In this document: positions 55,202-63,881 of the stretch, in pieces | How the letters are laid out: each line of letters starts with the position of its first letter | Numbering within the stretch: the first letter of the stretch is position 1 | Origin: an uncultured Bacilli bacterium | GTDB lineage: Bacteria; Bacillota_I; Bacilli_A; RF39; UBA660 | Direction: 5' to 3' | DNA length: 64,000 nucleotides | NCBI GenBank assembly: GCA_934086315.1 | Contig: CAKOHZ010000001.1 | Location: 186,001-250,000, forward strand | Translations under genes and position numbers: made by a program | The notes under the pieces: model-generated | Seen by the model: only the letters and a program-made list of their open reading frames with translations | The model's database searches: none | Told to the model about the DNA's origin: nothing

Positions 55202-57139
55202 TTGAAAAAATTATATATATCTGATATAGATGAAACTATAACTAGAAATAATGAAAAACCATCTGATTATTTTTTATTGGAATTAAAAGCATTGATAAAT
55301 AATGGTATACATTTTGCATTAAATACAGCGAGAGCATATGATAATGTTATAGAACGATTTGGTAATATAAATGCTACAATAATTACAAGATCAGGTGCTT
55401 TGATATATGACTCTAATGGTAAAATAATTAAAAAAAATATAATAACTAATTCAAGAAATATTATAAAAAAATTATTAACAGAAAATGTATATTTTGTTAT
55501 ATGTGCAGTAAAAAATAAAAAAGAAATATATTATTCAAATTCTAAAATTAATAATAGTATTACCAGTAATTTTTCAATTAAAATTGTAAAATCAAATTAT
55601 TTATTGTCTATCAAAGATATTATTTCAATTTATGTTTTTGATAAGTTAGAAAATGATAAAAAAATCAATAATAAGGTATTAATAAGAAATTATGGCGATT
55701 TTTATCAAATTACAAGTGATAGTTGCACTAAATCATCTGCAATGCTATGGCTAAAAAGAAAATATAATTTTGATTATGTTGTATCTTTTGGTGATGATAA
55801 AAATGATTATGATTTGTTAGACAAATCAAATGAAGCATACTTAGTCACAACAAATAGCAAAATTGAAGAAAAAAAATATAGATATATTAATTTTGATTAC
55901 GGAAAAACAATTATAGAAATCATGAAAAAGAAAAAAATTTTAATGATTCCAAGTGGCTATTACCCAGAATGTAATGGTGGGGTAGAAGTAATTACTCAAG
56001 CATTATCAGAGGGATTAGTAAAAAAAGGTTTTGAGATAGTTGTAATGTGCCAATCTAATAGAAATAAAGATGAATACATTAATGGTGTACATGTTTATAG
56101 AGTTAAGCCACATGAAATTACAAACAAAAACAATAGTAGGTTTATATATAAGATTAATAGACTATTACAAATGTATAATCCATTTAACAAAAAAGTAATA
56201 AAAGAAATTATACTAAAAGAAAATCCAGATATAGTTCACGTTCATATGGTTAGAACTTTAAGTATGTCTGTATTTAGTGTTGTAAACAAATTGAATATTC
56301 CAATTGTAAGCACATTGCATGAGTATTTTTCATTGTGGAATTTTGATCCATTTGGTCAAATGAAAGATATGTTAATAACAAAACCTCAATGGTATGTTCA
56401 ATTATTAAGAGAAAAACACAAAAAATTAACAAAGAATACAAAAATCATTACGGCACCACTAATGAAAACAATAAACGAATATCAAAAAGAAGGATATTAT
56501 AAAAATGTTCCAGGAATCGAAATATTAAATGCACTACCACCATTAGAAGATAAAAAAAGAAAAGAAATACTTGATACTAAAATTAATAAACATACTAAAA
56601 ATGAAAATAATATAAATTTTTTAATTATTTCTAGATTAATGCCATTTAAAGGAATAGAAGAAGCCGTAAATGCATTTATGAATTTAGATGCCGATAACAT
56701 GACGCTGAATATTGCTGGTGATGGAGAATTGAAAAATTACATAAAAGATTGTGCAAAAAAAGATAATAGAATTAAATTTTGGGGATATGTATGTGGCGAA
56801 GAAAAAGAAAAACTATTTAAAGAAAATGATGTTTTAATATTTCCAACAACTGAACTTGAAACATATGGATTAGTAATAATTGAGGCATATAATTATTCAA
56901 TGCCTGTTATAACATCAAATGTTGAAGCTACTAAGAGATTAGTGAAAGATAATATAACAGGTACAATACTAAATGAAGTAAATGAACAAGAAATATGTAA
57001 AGCAATAAAAAAATATAACAATAAAAAACAACTATTAAAGGAAATAAAACAATGCTATGAAAGTATAAATGAAAAAGATTATGATAAATTTATAAACGAT
57101 TATATAAATATTTATGAAAGGATAGACAATGAAAGTTAA
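55202..57139 (+). CDS. HAD hydrolase fused to a family 4 glycosyltransferase
   Basis: Predicted 645-residue two-domain protein starting at TTG (AAGGAG upstream). Residues 1-235 are a Cof/sucrose-phosphatase-type HAD phosphatase: SDIDETITRN with nucleophile Asp, then VSFGDDKNDYDLLD with the metal Asp. Residues 245-645 are a GT4 glycosyltransferase: IPSGYYPECNGGVEVITQALSEGL, DIVHVHMVRTL, LIISRLMPFKGIEEAV and the donor motif FPTTELETYGLVIIEA. It could form and dephosphorylate a sugar-phosphate product in the manner of sucrose-phosphate synthase/phosphatase or glucosylglycerol fusions, or add a sugar to a glycan. It overlaps the next gene by 11 bases. Confidence 0.85.
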   Translation: MKKLYISDIDETITRNNEKPSDYFLLELKALINNGIHFALNTARAYDNVIERFGNINATIITRSGALIYDSNGKIIKKNIITNSRNIIKKLLTENVYFVICAVKNKKEIYYSNSKINNSITSNFSIKIVKSNYLLSIKDIISIYVFDKLENDKKINNKVLIRNYGDFYQITSDSCTKSSAMLWLKRKYNFDYVVSFGDDKNDYDLLDKSNEAYLVTTNSKIEEKKYRYINFDYGKTIIEIMKKKKILMIPSGYYPECNGGVEVITQALSEGLVKKGFEIVVMCQSNRNKDEYINGVHVYRVKPHEITNKNNSRFIYKINRLLQMYNPFNKKVIKEIILKENPDIVHVHMVRTLSMSVFSVVNKLNIPIVSTLHEYFSLWNFDPFGQMKDMLITKPQWYVQLLREKHKKLTKNTKIITAPLMKTINEYQKEGYYKNVPGIEILNALPPLEDKKRKEILDTKINKHTKNENNINFLIISRLMPFKGIEEAVNAFMNLDADNMTLNIAGDGELKNYIKDCAKKDNRIKFWGYVCGEEKEKLFKENDVLIFPTTELETYGLVIIEAYNYSMPVITSNVEATKRLVKDNITGTILNEVNEQEICKAIKKYNNKKQLLKEIKQCYESINEKDYDKFINDYINIYERIDNES

Positions 57140-58745
57140 AGAAATATATTACAAATTTTTAGAAAATCTTGGATACAAAGAAATATTCGGTTTGCCAGGC
57201 TCATACATTATGCCATTATGGCAACAATTCGGAGGAAATATTAAAATAGTTCTTTCGAGACACGAAAGTGGGGCCGTATTTATGGCTGATGGTTATAGTA
57301 GAAATAATAATAAACCAGGAATAGTATTAACAACAATTGGTCCAGGTTTAACAAATGCAATAACAGGAATAGCTTGTGCATACGAAGATTCAATACCATT
57401 AATTATTATTTCTGGATATGTTAGTACCACAATGAATAATAAAGGTGGATTTCAAGATAGCAGTAAAAATGATAGAGGTTTTTTACCAACCGAACTACTC
57501 AAAAGTATAACTAAAGCATCATTTCTTCCACAAACTTCGGATGAGGCAGTCCAGGCACTAGAAAATGCATATAGAATAGCTATGTCAGGTAGAAAAGGAC
57601 CAGTACATATATCACTACCAATAAACATACAAGAAGAGGAATCAAATTTATTTCCAAAAGTAATTCAAGATACATTACCAGAAAAGAACGATTGGGAAGA
57701 TAAATTTAAAGAAATATATAATAATTCTAAGAATCCAATTATATTTTGTGGAAACGGATGTTTTTTATCAAATGCTACTGAATTAATGAATGATTTTTCA
57801 AAAAAACTAAATATACCTATAATTTCAAGTATAAAGGGAGTATCTGCATGCACAACAACAAATAAATTATATTTAGGTCCTACAGGAAACATTGCAAAAA
57901 ATGAACTAATTAATTTTTTAAAAAAATATAATGCAGATTTAATTATTTCATTAGGTAGTAGTTTATCATTTAATTCCTTCAATAAATTTGATGAGGTATT
58001 TAGTAAGAATACAAAAATAATAAGAGTTGATGTAGATGAAAAACAATTTTTGAATTATGTTGATGCTGATCTAAATATAAATATGGATGTAAAAGATTTT
58101 ATAGAAAAAGCATTAAAAATTGATTTGAATAAAAATAATAATGAAATAAATTATTTATTAAAAAATGATGAAATAAATAACGATGATAATCTATTCTCAA
58201 AAATATCTAATTATTTGAATACTATAAGTACAAAAAATACATTAATTATTCCTGATGCTGGTAATCATTGGTTGGATATATTATATTGGTGTCATCCAAA
58301 AGATAGACTATGTGTTTTTACAAATGCAGGTTTAGCATCTATGGGACATGCCATAGGAGCATCTATTGGATTTAAGATTGCAAATCCAGACAAAGATGTA
58401 ATATGTGTTACAGGCGATGGTTCATTTATGATGTCAGGTTTTGAAATATCAGAAGCAAAAGAACTTGAATTAAATATTATGTTTATAGTAGTAAACAATA
58501 CTAGTCTTGGCAGAGCAAGAGTTTATCAAGAGATGACCGATGGTAAAATAATATCAACAACATATAAAAAAGAATTAAACGTAAGTGAAATGGCTAGAGC
58601 AATGGGAATTAATTCTAAAAAAGTTAATAACCTTGATGAATTTATAGAAAGCTATAATAGTTTAAGCAAAGAAAAAGGAGTTAAATTAATTGAAATAATG
58701 GTAGAGAAAAATGATATTCCAAAAATTTTAAGGGGGAAGAAATGA
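57129..58745 (+). CDS. Thiamine diphosphate-dependent enzyme (acetolactate synthase/decarboxylase type)
   Basis: Predicted 538-residue ThDP enzyme. The N-terminal catalytic Glu lies in VLSRHESGAVFMADGYSR (near residue 50), then TTIGPGLTNAITGIACAYEDSIPLI. The central domain has LYLGPTGNIAKNE. The C-terminal ThDP/Mg motif is VTGDGSFMMSGFEISEAKEL...FIVVNN. This is the acetolactate synthase/benzoylformate decarboxylase superfamily. No regulatory subunit gene is present, and the central FAD motif of true IlvB is not obvious, so a decarboxylase or carboligase dedicated to this pathway is likelier. It overlaps the SDR gene by 4 bases (ATGA). Confidence 0.85.
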   Translation: MKVKEIYYKFLENLGYKEIFGLPGSYIMPLWQQFGGNIKIVLSRHESGAVFMADGYSRNNNKPGIVLTTIGPGLTNAITGIACAYEDSIPLIIISGYVSTTMNNKGGFQDSSKNDRGFLPTELLKSITKASFLPQTSDEAVQALENAYRIAMSGRKGPVHISLPINIQEEESNLFPKVIQDTLPEKNDWEDKFKEIYNNSKNPIIFCGNGCFLSNATELMNDFSKKLNIPIISSIKGVSACTTTNKLYLGPTGNIAKNELINFLKKYNADLIISLGSSLSFNSFNKFDEVFSKNTKIIRVDVDEKQFLNYVDADLNINMDVKDFIEKALKIDLNKNNNEINYLLKNDEINNDDNLFSKISNYLNTISTKNTLIIPDAGNHWLDILYWCHPKDRLCVFTNAGLASMGHAIGASIGFKIANPDKDVICVTGDGSFMMSGFEISEAKELELNIMFIVVNNTSLGRARVYQEMTDGKIISTTYKKELNVSEMARAMGINSKKVNNLDEFIESYNSLSKEKGVKLIEIMVEKNDIPKILRGKK

Positions 58746-59464
58746 ATATAATATTAACAGGTGCATCAAGTGGAATAGGTAAAACTATATTGAAAGAATT
58801 ACTTTTAATACCAAATGCAAATATATTAACAATTTCTAGAAATAAACCAGAAGTTTTAAACAATAATATTAAATGGATAAAGTGTGATTTATCTAACCAA
58901 AATGAACTTGAAAATATATTAACTGAAATAGAGAATTTCAAATGTGACATACTAGTAAATAATGCAGGTTCAGGAAGAGTACTTGATCTTGAAAAAATAA
59001 GCTATGATAATATAATAACAGAGGTTAATTTAAATTTAATTGCACCAATGTTATTAACAAAAAGTGTAAGTAAAAATATGATAGAAAAAAATTATGGTAG
59101 AATAATAAATATTTCATCAATTTCTGGCGTGTATGGGACACCATATTTATTTACATATAGCGCAACTAAAGCAGGAATGAATAATTTTACACAAAGTAGT
59201 GCTAATTATTTCAGTGGTAAAAACATTACTGTAAATAGTATAAGCCCTGGAGGAATTGATACTGACATGGCTGTAAACGGAAGAAAAGAAATATCAAAAT
59301 TACATAATATGAATGAAAATGATTATCAAAATCAAATGATGAAACAAATGGGTGTTTCTAAATTAATAAGTAGTGAAGAAGTCGCTAAATTGGTAAAATT
59401 CTTAATAGAAACACCAAGCATAAATGGACAAAATATAAATATATGTGGATTAATTGAAAGGTAG
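58742..59464 (+). CDS. Short-chain dehydrogenase/reductase
   Basis: Predicted 240-residue classical SDR. The cofactor motif is ILTGASSGIGKTIL at the N-terminus, LVNNAGSG follows near residue 75, and the catalytic Ser and YxxxK appear as INISSISGVYGTPYLFTYSATKAG. SPGGIDTDMA is the usual post-catalytic loop. It probably reduces or oxidises a keto/hydroxy group made by the preceding ThDP enzyme. An Arg/Asp cofactor discriminator is not clear, so NADH or NADPH use is undecided. It overlaps its upstream neighbour by 4 bases. Confidence 0.88.
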   Translation: MNIILTGASSGIGKTILKELLLIPNANILTISRNKPEVLNNNIKWIKCDLSNQNELENILTEIENFKCDILVNNAGSGRVLDLEKISYDNIITEVNLNLIAPMLLTKSVSKNMIEKNYGRIINISSISGVYGTPYLFTYSATKAGMNNFTQSSANYFSGKNITVNSISPGGIDTDMAVNGRKEISKLHNMNENDYQNQMMKQMGVSKLISSEEVAKLVKFLIETPSINGQNINICGLIER

Positions 59465-59468
59465 TAAT

Positions 59469-59816
59469 ATGATAAATTTAAATGAAGAAGAAACAATAAT
59501 TTTAGAAAATATGCTTAGAAAGTTAAATGCTGAAGAACAAGAACTAACAAATAAGTCTGAAAAACCATTAGTACATCATGAAGATCATGAACAACTTTCA
59601 CTAATAATAGATGGTAGTGGTTATGCCCAAAAAAATGATACTGTATACAATGTTAAAAGAGGATGCCTAATACTCTTAAATAAATTTGACAAACATTCCT
59701 TCATGGCAAAAGATAATAACAAACTAAAAATATTACATCTTCATACAGATAAAATTTATGGTGAAGAAGATAGAAATATAGATGAAGTAGTATCATCTAA
59801 GTGGTTAACAATTTAA
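59469..59816 (+). CDS. Small cupin-fold protein
   Basis: Predicted 115-residue single-domain cupin. The metal-binding pattern is PLVHHEDHEQLSLIIDGSGYAQKNDTVYNVKRG, with a second His in NKFDKHSFMA, matching cupin motifs 1 and 2 (the usual Glu of motif 1 appears as Gln/Asp). I chose ATG 59469 because GAAAGG lies 8 bases upstream, over an ATG five codons earlier inside the SDR gene. It may bind or isomerise a pathway intermediate. Its stop overlaps the next start (TAATG). Confidence 0.75.
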   Translation: MINLNEEETIILENMLRKLNAEEQELTNKSEKPLVHHEDHEQLSLIIDGSGYAQKNDTVYNVKRGCLILLNKFDKHSFMAKDNNKLKILHLHTDKIYGEEDRNIDEVVSSKWLTI

Positions 59817-61543
59817 TGAAAAAGATTTATATATGGAATGATATAGGACTTTATAATGATAAAGTTAATCCAAAAAGAATAGATTCATTTCTAAGAAAAA
59901 TTAAAAAAAATATTAAAAGATCAAACTGCAAATTAGAAATACTAGATAGTAAAATTTCAAAGAAATATTTAAATACTATCTCAACGCTCGATAATATTGT
60001 AACAATAGGCACAAGACCAAATAAACTTGTTAAAAATCAAAAAAGTTATAATATAAAATCTAAAAGAATAATAGATAAAAATGGTTTTGCCGAAAAATGT
60101 AAGATTGAATTAGACGAATCAGTTCTAAGATTAGATCACATAAACATAGTAGAAGATATAATAGTAACAGGTACAACACTTATAACAATATTAGATCATA
60201 TTATATCTAAACAAAAAAATATTAAAATAAACATATATTTGTTGATTGGATATAGTAATGTAATTGAAAAAATAAAAAATAAATATAAAAATATAGAAAT
60301 AACTTGTTTTAATATATTAGAAGAAAAAAGTGTTGAGGAGAGTACCTGCGTATTTCTAAGTGACTTATTATATGAAAAACTAGGTAATGTTACATATTTA
60401 GAACATTTTGAAAATAAAAATATATTTGATGAATATACACAAGAATTTATAAATGAAATAAATAAATTAAAAAACCAGTTAAAGGAAAAAATAGGAATAG
60501 TAACAATAACTATTGGCATAAATTACGGAAATAGATTACAAAATTATGCTTTACAAGAAGTTATTAATAAGTTTGGATATACTGCGGAAACATTCGAAAA
60601 TATTTATCAAGAAAAAGAGATAAATAACAAAATAAAAAGAAGCCTAACATTATTTAAGAAAAATATTAAATATAGAAAAAAATTAAAATTATTTAAAGAT
60701 TTTAATAATAAATATATTAATTTTTCAAAATACAAAGTCAAAAGTTTTAACACCAAAACCAAAATTGCAAAAAAATATAAATATTTAATATGTGGAAGTG
60801 ATCAAATATGGAATATGAATTACGTAGGTAATAGTAAAGCTAATTTTTTAACTTTTGCACCAAAATATAAAAGAATATCATATGCCCCAAGTATTAGTTC
60901 TTTAGAAATATCAGATAATAGAAAAGAAGAATTTTATAATTATTTATCTGGTATAGAAAGACTATCATGTAGAGAAATAGAAGGAAGCAAACTTATAGAA
61001 GAAATATCAAAACGTAAATGTACAACTGTATTAGATCCAACATTATTGTTAAACTCATATGAATGGGATAAAATTAAAAGCAATACTCAAAAGAATGTGA
61101 CAAAAAAATACATAATTAAATATTTTTTGGGTAATATCACTGATGAATACGAACAATATATTAAAGAATATCAAAAAGAGAAAAATCTAGAAGTTATAAA
61201 TATAAATGAAGAAACGTTAATTGATCCAACGAAATTTATAGAGTTAATTTCAAATTCTGAATTAGTATGTACAGACTCATATCATGGTTTATTATTTAGT
61301 ATTATTTATAAAAGGCCATATGTTTTATTTGAAAGATTATCAAATGTTGTAAGTATGAATTCGAGATTTTCATCAATTCATAAATTATTAGAATTGCCTA
61401 ACAGAAATTATAAAAGTATAGAAAATAAAGATGTTTTTAACATTAACTATGATTTAATATTTGAAAATATTAGAAAATATCAAGAAATATCAATGAATTA
61501 TTTAGAAGAATCGATAGGAAATAAAAATGATGGAAATATGTAA
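59816..61543 (+). CDS. Phosphoribosyltransferase-like domain fused to a polysaccharide pyruvyl transferase
   Basis: Predicted 575-residue fusion. Residues 1-205 contain INIVEDIIVTGTTLITILDHI, the PRPP-loop signature of type I phosphoribosyltransferases, with IVTIGTRPNKLV upstream, but a poor match otherwise. From about residue 225 a PF04230 polysaccharide pyruvyl transferase follows: IGINYGNRLQNYALQEVI, LICGSDQIWNMNYVG, KRISYAPSIS, a Cys-containing RLSCREIEG and TDSYHGLLFSIIYKRP. The second part would transfer pyruvate or act as a related glycan-modifying enzyme. A PRTase head on such an enzyme is unusual. The start is coupled to the cupin gene; it overlaps the Fe-S gene by 17 bases. Confidence 0.8.
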   Translation: MKKIYIWNDIGLYNDKVNPKRIDSFLRKIKKNIKRSNCKLEILDSKISKKYLNTISTLDNIVTIGTRPNKLVKNQKSYNIKSKRIIDKNGFAEKCKIELDESVLRLDHINIVEDIIVTGTTLITILDHIISKQKNIKINIYLLIGYSNVIEKIKNKYKNIEITCFNILEEKSVEESTCVFLSDLLYEKLGNVTYLEHFENKNIFDEYTQEFINEINKLKNQLKEKIGIVTITIGINYGNRLQNYALQEVINKFGYTAETFENIYQEKEINNKIKRSLTLFKKNIKYRKKLKLFKDFNNKYINFSKYKVKSFNTKTKIAKKYKYLICGSDQIWNMNYVGNSKANFLTFAPKYKRISYAPSISSLEISDNRKEEFYNYLSGIERLSCREIEGSKLIEEISKRKCTTVLDPTLLLNSYEWDKIKSNTQKNVTKKYIIKYFLGNITDEYEQYIKEYQKEKNLEVININEETLIDPTKFIELISNSELVCTDSYHGLLFSIIYKRPYVLFERLSNVVSMNSRFSSIHKLLELPNRNYKSIENKDVFNINYDLIFENIRKYQEISMNYLEESIGNKNDGNM

Positions 61544-62639
61544 AAAAAGCAAATGTATAGGTTGTTTGAATTGCAAAAAAGTATGTAAGTTTAATGCTAT
61601 TGATATAGAAAAAGATAAATTGGGATTTATATACCCAGTAATAAATAAAAATTGTAAAAATTGTAAATCATGTAAAAAGAAATGCCCAATAATAATAAAT
61701 AATAAAAATGAAACATTATTAAATATTTGTTATGCTGGAAAAAATAAAAATGATAATATTAGAAAAAAAAGTTCATCTGGTGGTATATTTTTTCTTTTAG
61801 CAGAAGAAGAGTTAAAAAGTGGAATAGTATATGGAGCTTCCTACACTAAAAATGTATTAAGACATGTAAGAATAACAAAAATGGATGAATTAGAAAAAAT
61901 ACTTGGTTCAAAATACATACAAAGTGATTTAGATGATGTTTTTGAAGAAATTGAAGAAGAATTAAAAAATGGTACAAATGTATTATTTTGTTCAACACCA
62001 TGTCAAGTTGCAGCATTAAAAATTTTTTTGCAGGAAGATTATGATAATTTATTCACTATAGACTTTATATGTCATGGGGTTGGATCCTTAAAAGTTTTAA
62101 ACTATCATTTAAATGATATTATAAAAAGTACAAAATCTAAAGAAATCAAAAGTATTAATTTTAGAGATAAATCTACAGGGTGGAATAAATTTAGCATGTC
62201 AATAAACACTGAAAAAGAAAAGTATAGTAAAATTCATAGTGAAGATAATTTTATGAAAACGTTTCTATACAATTTATGTTTAAGAGAATCATGTTATCAA
62301 TGTAAGTTCAAACAAAATAATAGGTGGTCAGATATTACATTAGCAGACTTCTGGGGAATTAATAAGGTTATAGAAAATTTTGACGATGATATAGGTACGA
62401 GTGCTATAATAATAAATACAAAAAAAGGAAAAGATAAATTTGATTTGATAAAAAATCATATGTTATTGTCAAAAGTTGAGTATGAAGAAATAAATAAAAA
62501 TAATATTAGTCTATCAAATACATCACTTTATAACAAATATAGGGATGAATTTATAAACAATGTTATAGAGAATAAAACATTACAAAAATTAGATAATAAT
62601 TATTTTAGGAGAGAAAATGGAGAAAAATATAATAAATAA
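61527..62639 (+). CDS. Ferredoxin-FrhB-like (coenzyme F420 hydrogenase beta) oxidoreductase
   Basis: Predicted 370-residue protein. The first 55 residues carry two 4Fe-4S motifs: CIGCLNCKKVCKFNAI and NCKNCKSCKKKCP. The rest is the FrhB/FdhB domain: KKSSSGGIFFLLAEEEL, LGSKYIQSDL, FCSTPCQVAALK, DFICHGVGS and CLRESCYQCKFKQNNRWSDITLADFWGI. In Firmicutes and Bacteroidetes such proteins sit beside pyruvyl transferases in exopolysaccharide loci, where they are thought to do flavin-dependent redox steps; F420 itself is not expected. It overlaps the genes on both sides. Confidence 0.88.
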   Translation: MMEICKKSKCIGCLNCKKVCKFNAIDIEKDKLGFIYPVINKNCKNCKSCKKKCPIIINNKNETLLNICYAGKNKNDNIRKKSSSGGIFFLLAEEELKSGIVYGASYTKNVLRHVRITKMDELEKILGSKYIQSDLDDVFEEIEEELKNGTNVLFCSTPCQVAALKIFLQEDYDNLFTIDFICHGVGSLKVLNYHLNDIIKSTKSKEIKSINFRDKSTGWNKFSMSINTEKEKYSKIHSEDNFMKTFLYNLCLRESCYQCKFKQNNRWSDITLADFWGINKVIENFDDDIGTSAIIINTKKGKDKFDLIKNHMLLSKVEYEEINKNNISLSNTSLYNKYRDEFINNVIENKTLQKLDNNYFRRENGEKYNK

Positions 62640-63666
62640 TATAGATTTTCATAATTTACCTGAAGATGAATATAGAAAGGAAAATCGTATTTTAAGTTTA
62701 AATGAAAATATATATGGATGTTCAAAAAAAGTTAAAAAAGTATTAAAGAAAACAATAAATGTTTCAGAATATCCAGATGATAATTGCACTAAACTAAGAA
62801 AGAAAATATCTGAATTGGTTAATATTGACGCAAATAGAATAATTGTAGGTAATGGATCAGGAGAACTTTTGCAAATAATTTCAAGGACATATATTGAAGA
62901 TGGAGACGAAGTAATAACTTGTGTACCAACATATCCTTATTATTTTGTAGAAACTATTATAGAAAAGGGAAAATTAATTTCAGTTCCATTGAAGAACTTT
63001 AAATTTGATATCGATGGAATATTAAGTGCAATAACAGATAAAACAAAACTAATATATATTACCAATCCAAATAATCCAACTGGGACAATAATAACCAAAG
63101 AAGAACAAAATAAGCTAATAAATAATATTAGAAAAGACATTTTAATAATATTTGATGAAGCATATTATGAATATGTCAGTTCGAATGATTTTCCTAATAC
63201 GATAAATGATGTAAAAAAATATGATAATGTTTGTTTATTAAGAACGTTCTCAAAAGCGTATGGTCTTGCTTCAATGAGAATAGGTTATTTAATTGGCAGC
63301 TATAAAACTATAGAATGTCTTAATAAAGTTAGGCTTACATTCAATGTTTCACAGTTATCACAAATGGCAGCGATTGCAGCATTAGAAGATCAAGATTTCA
63401 TAAAAAAATGTAAAAGTAAAAATAATAACATGAAAAATTATCTATATAATTGTTTAGATAATTTGAAAATTAAATATGTAGTTTCTGAGACAAATTTTGT
63501 TTTTATAGAGGTAAATACTGATATTATAAATAATATAAAAAATAAGAAAATAAGTGTTAAAAGCTATAATTTCAATGATAAAAAATATATAAGGCTAAGT
63601 TTAGGCGTTAAAAAGGATATTAAAAAAATAATTAAAATTATAAATGAAACTATAAATGGTAAATAA
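62617..63666 (+). CDS. HisC-like PLP aminotransferase
   Basis: Predicted 349-residue fold-type I aminotransferase of the histidinol-phosphate aminotransferase group. Marks are LSLNENIYGCS at the start, IIVGNGSGELLQIISRTY, TNPNNPTGTI, IIFDEAYYEY and the PLP-lysine motif RTFSKAYGLASMRIGY. No other his genes are present, so it more likely transaminates an intermediate of this cluster than histidinol phosphate. AGGAGAG precedes the ATG; it overlaps the FrhB-like gene by 23 bases and is the last gene before the terminator. Confidence 0.88.
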   Translation: MEKNIINNIDFHNLPEDEYRKENRILSLNENIYGCSKKVKKVLKKTINVSEYPDDNCTKLRKKISELVNIDANRIIVGNGSGELLQIISRTYIEDGDEVITCVPTYPYYFVETIIEKGKLISVPLKNFKFDIDGILSAITDKTKLIYITNPNNPTGTIITKEEQNKLINNIRKDILIIFDEAYYEYVSSNDFPNTINDVKKYDNVCLLRTFSKAYGLASMRIGYLIGSYKTIECLNKVRLTFNVSQLSQMAAIAALEDQDFIKKCKSKNNNMKNYLYNCLDNLKIKYVVSETNFVFIEVNTDIINNIKNKKISVKSYNFNDKKYIRLSLGVKKDIKKIIKIINETINGK

Positions 63667-63672
63667 TAATTC

Positions 63673-63703
63673 AAAACATATATTAGCAAAATATATGTTT
63701 TTT
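63673..63703 (+). terminator. Rho-independent terminator, right copy of a duplicated hairpin
   Basis: AAAACATATATT-AGCAA-AATATATGTTTT plus T-tail, differing from the hairpin at 55131-55160 only in the loop. It ends the biosynthetic operon. Confidence 0.85.
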
Positions 63704-63708
63704 CATAC

Positions 63709-63881
63709 AATAAATTAGGTGTTTCTGTTGCATTAACAAGAGATAGTGATGTAACATTAACTCCAAAAGAAAGAGTAAACAAAAGTACAAATTTTTTTGT
63801 TGATAGTAAAGATGTAGTAGTTCTTCTAATCACTTGAACCCAGGCGATGAAAGGATTAATATTATTGACAAATTTAATTAG
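63709..63881 (+). pseudogene. Frameshifted remnant of an Amidase_3 cell-wall amidase
   Basis: In one frame the DNA reads NKLGVSVALTRDSDVTLTP then KERVNKS (from 63709), which matches the middle of N-acetylmuramoyl-L-alanine amidases (LTR-x-D, ER). It meets TGA at 63835-63837. Shifting the frame at about 63823-63825 restores DVVV-SNHLNPGDERINII to TAG 63879-63881, where SNHLN is the zinc-His motif. The gene lacks its first half, has no start or ribosome site, and has a one-base frameshift. It is the remains of an amidase gene, cut at the end of the biosynthetic island. Confidence 0.7.

Noticed and set aside
57129..58745. ilvB acetolactate synthase of branched-chain amino acid synthesis
   Set aside because: No ilvN, ilvC or leu genes are nearby and the operon context is different; only the superfamily is supported.
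62617..63666. True histidine-biosynthesis hisC
   Set aside because: No other his gene is present and the gene is embedded in the biosynthetic operon, so I give no gene symbol.
63822..63860. tRNA-like sequence (GAACCCAGGCG region)
   Set aside because: No acceptor or anticodon stems can be drawn; the bases are explained better as the frameshifted amidase fragment.
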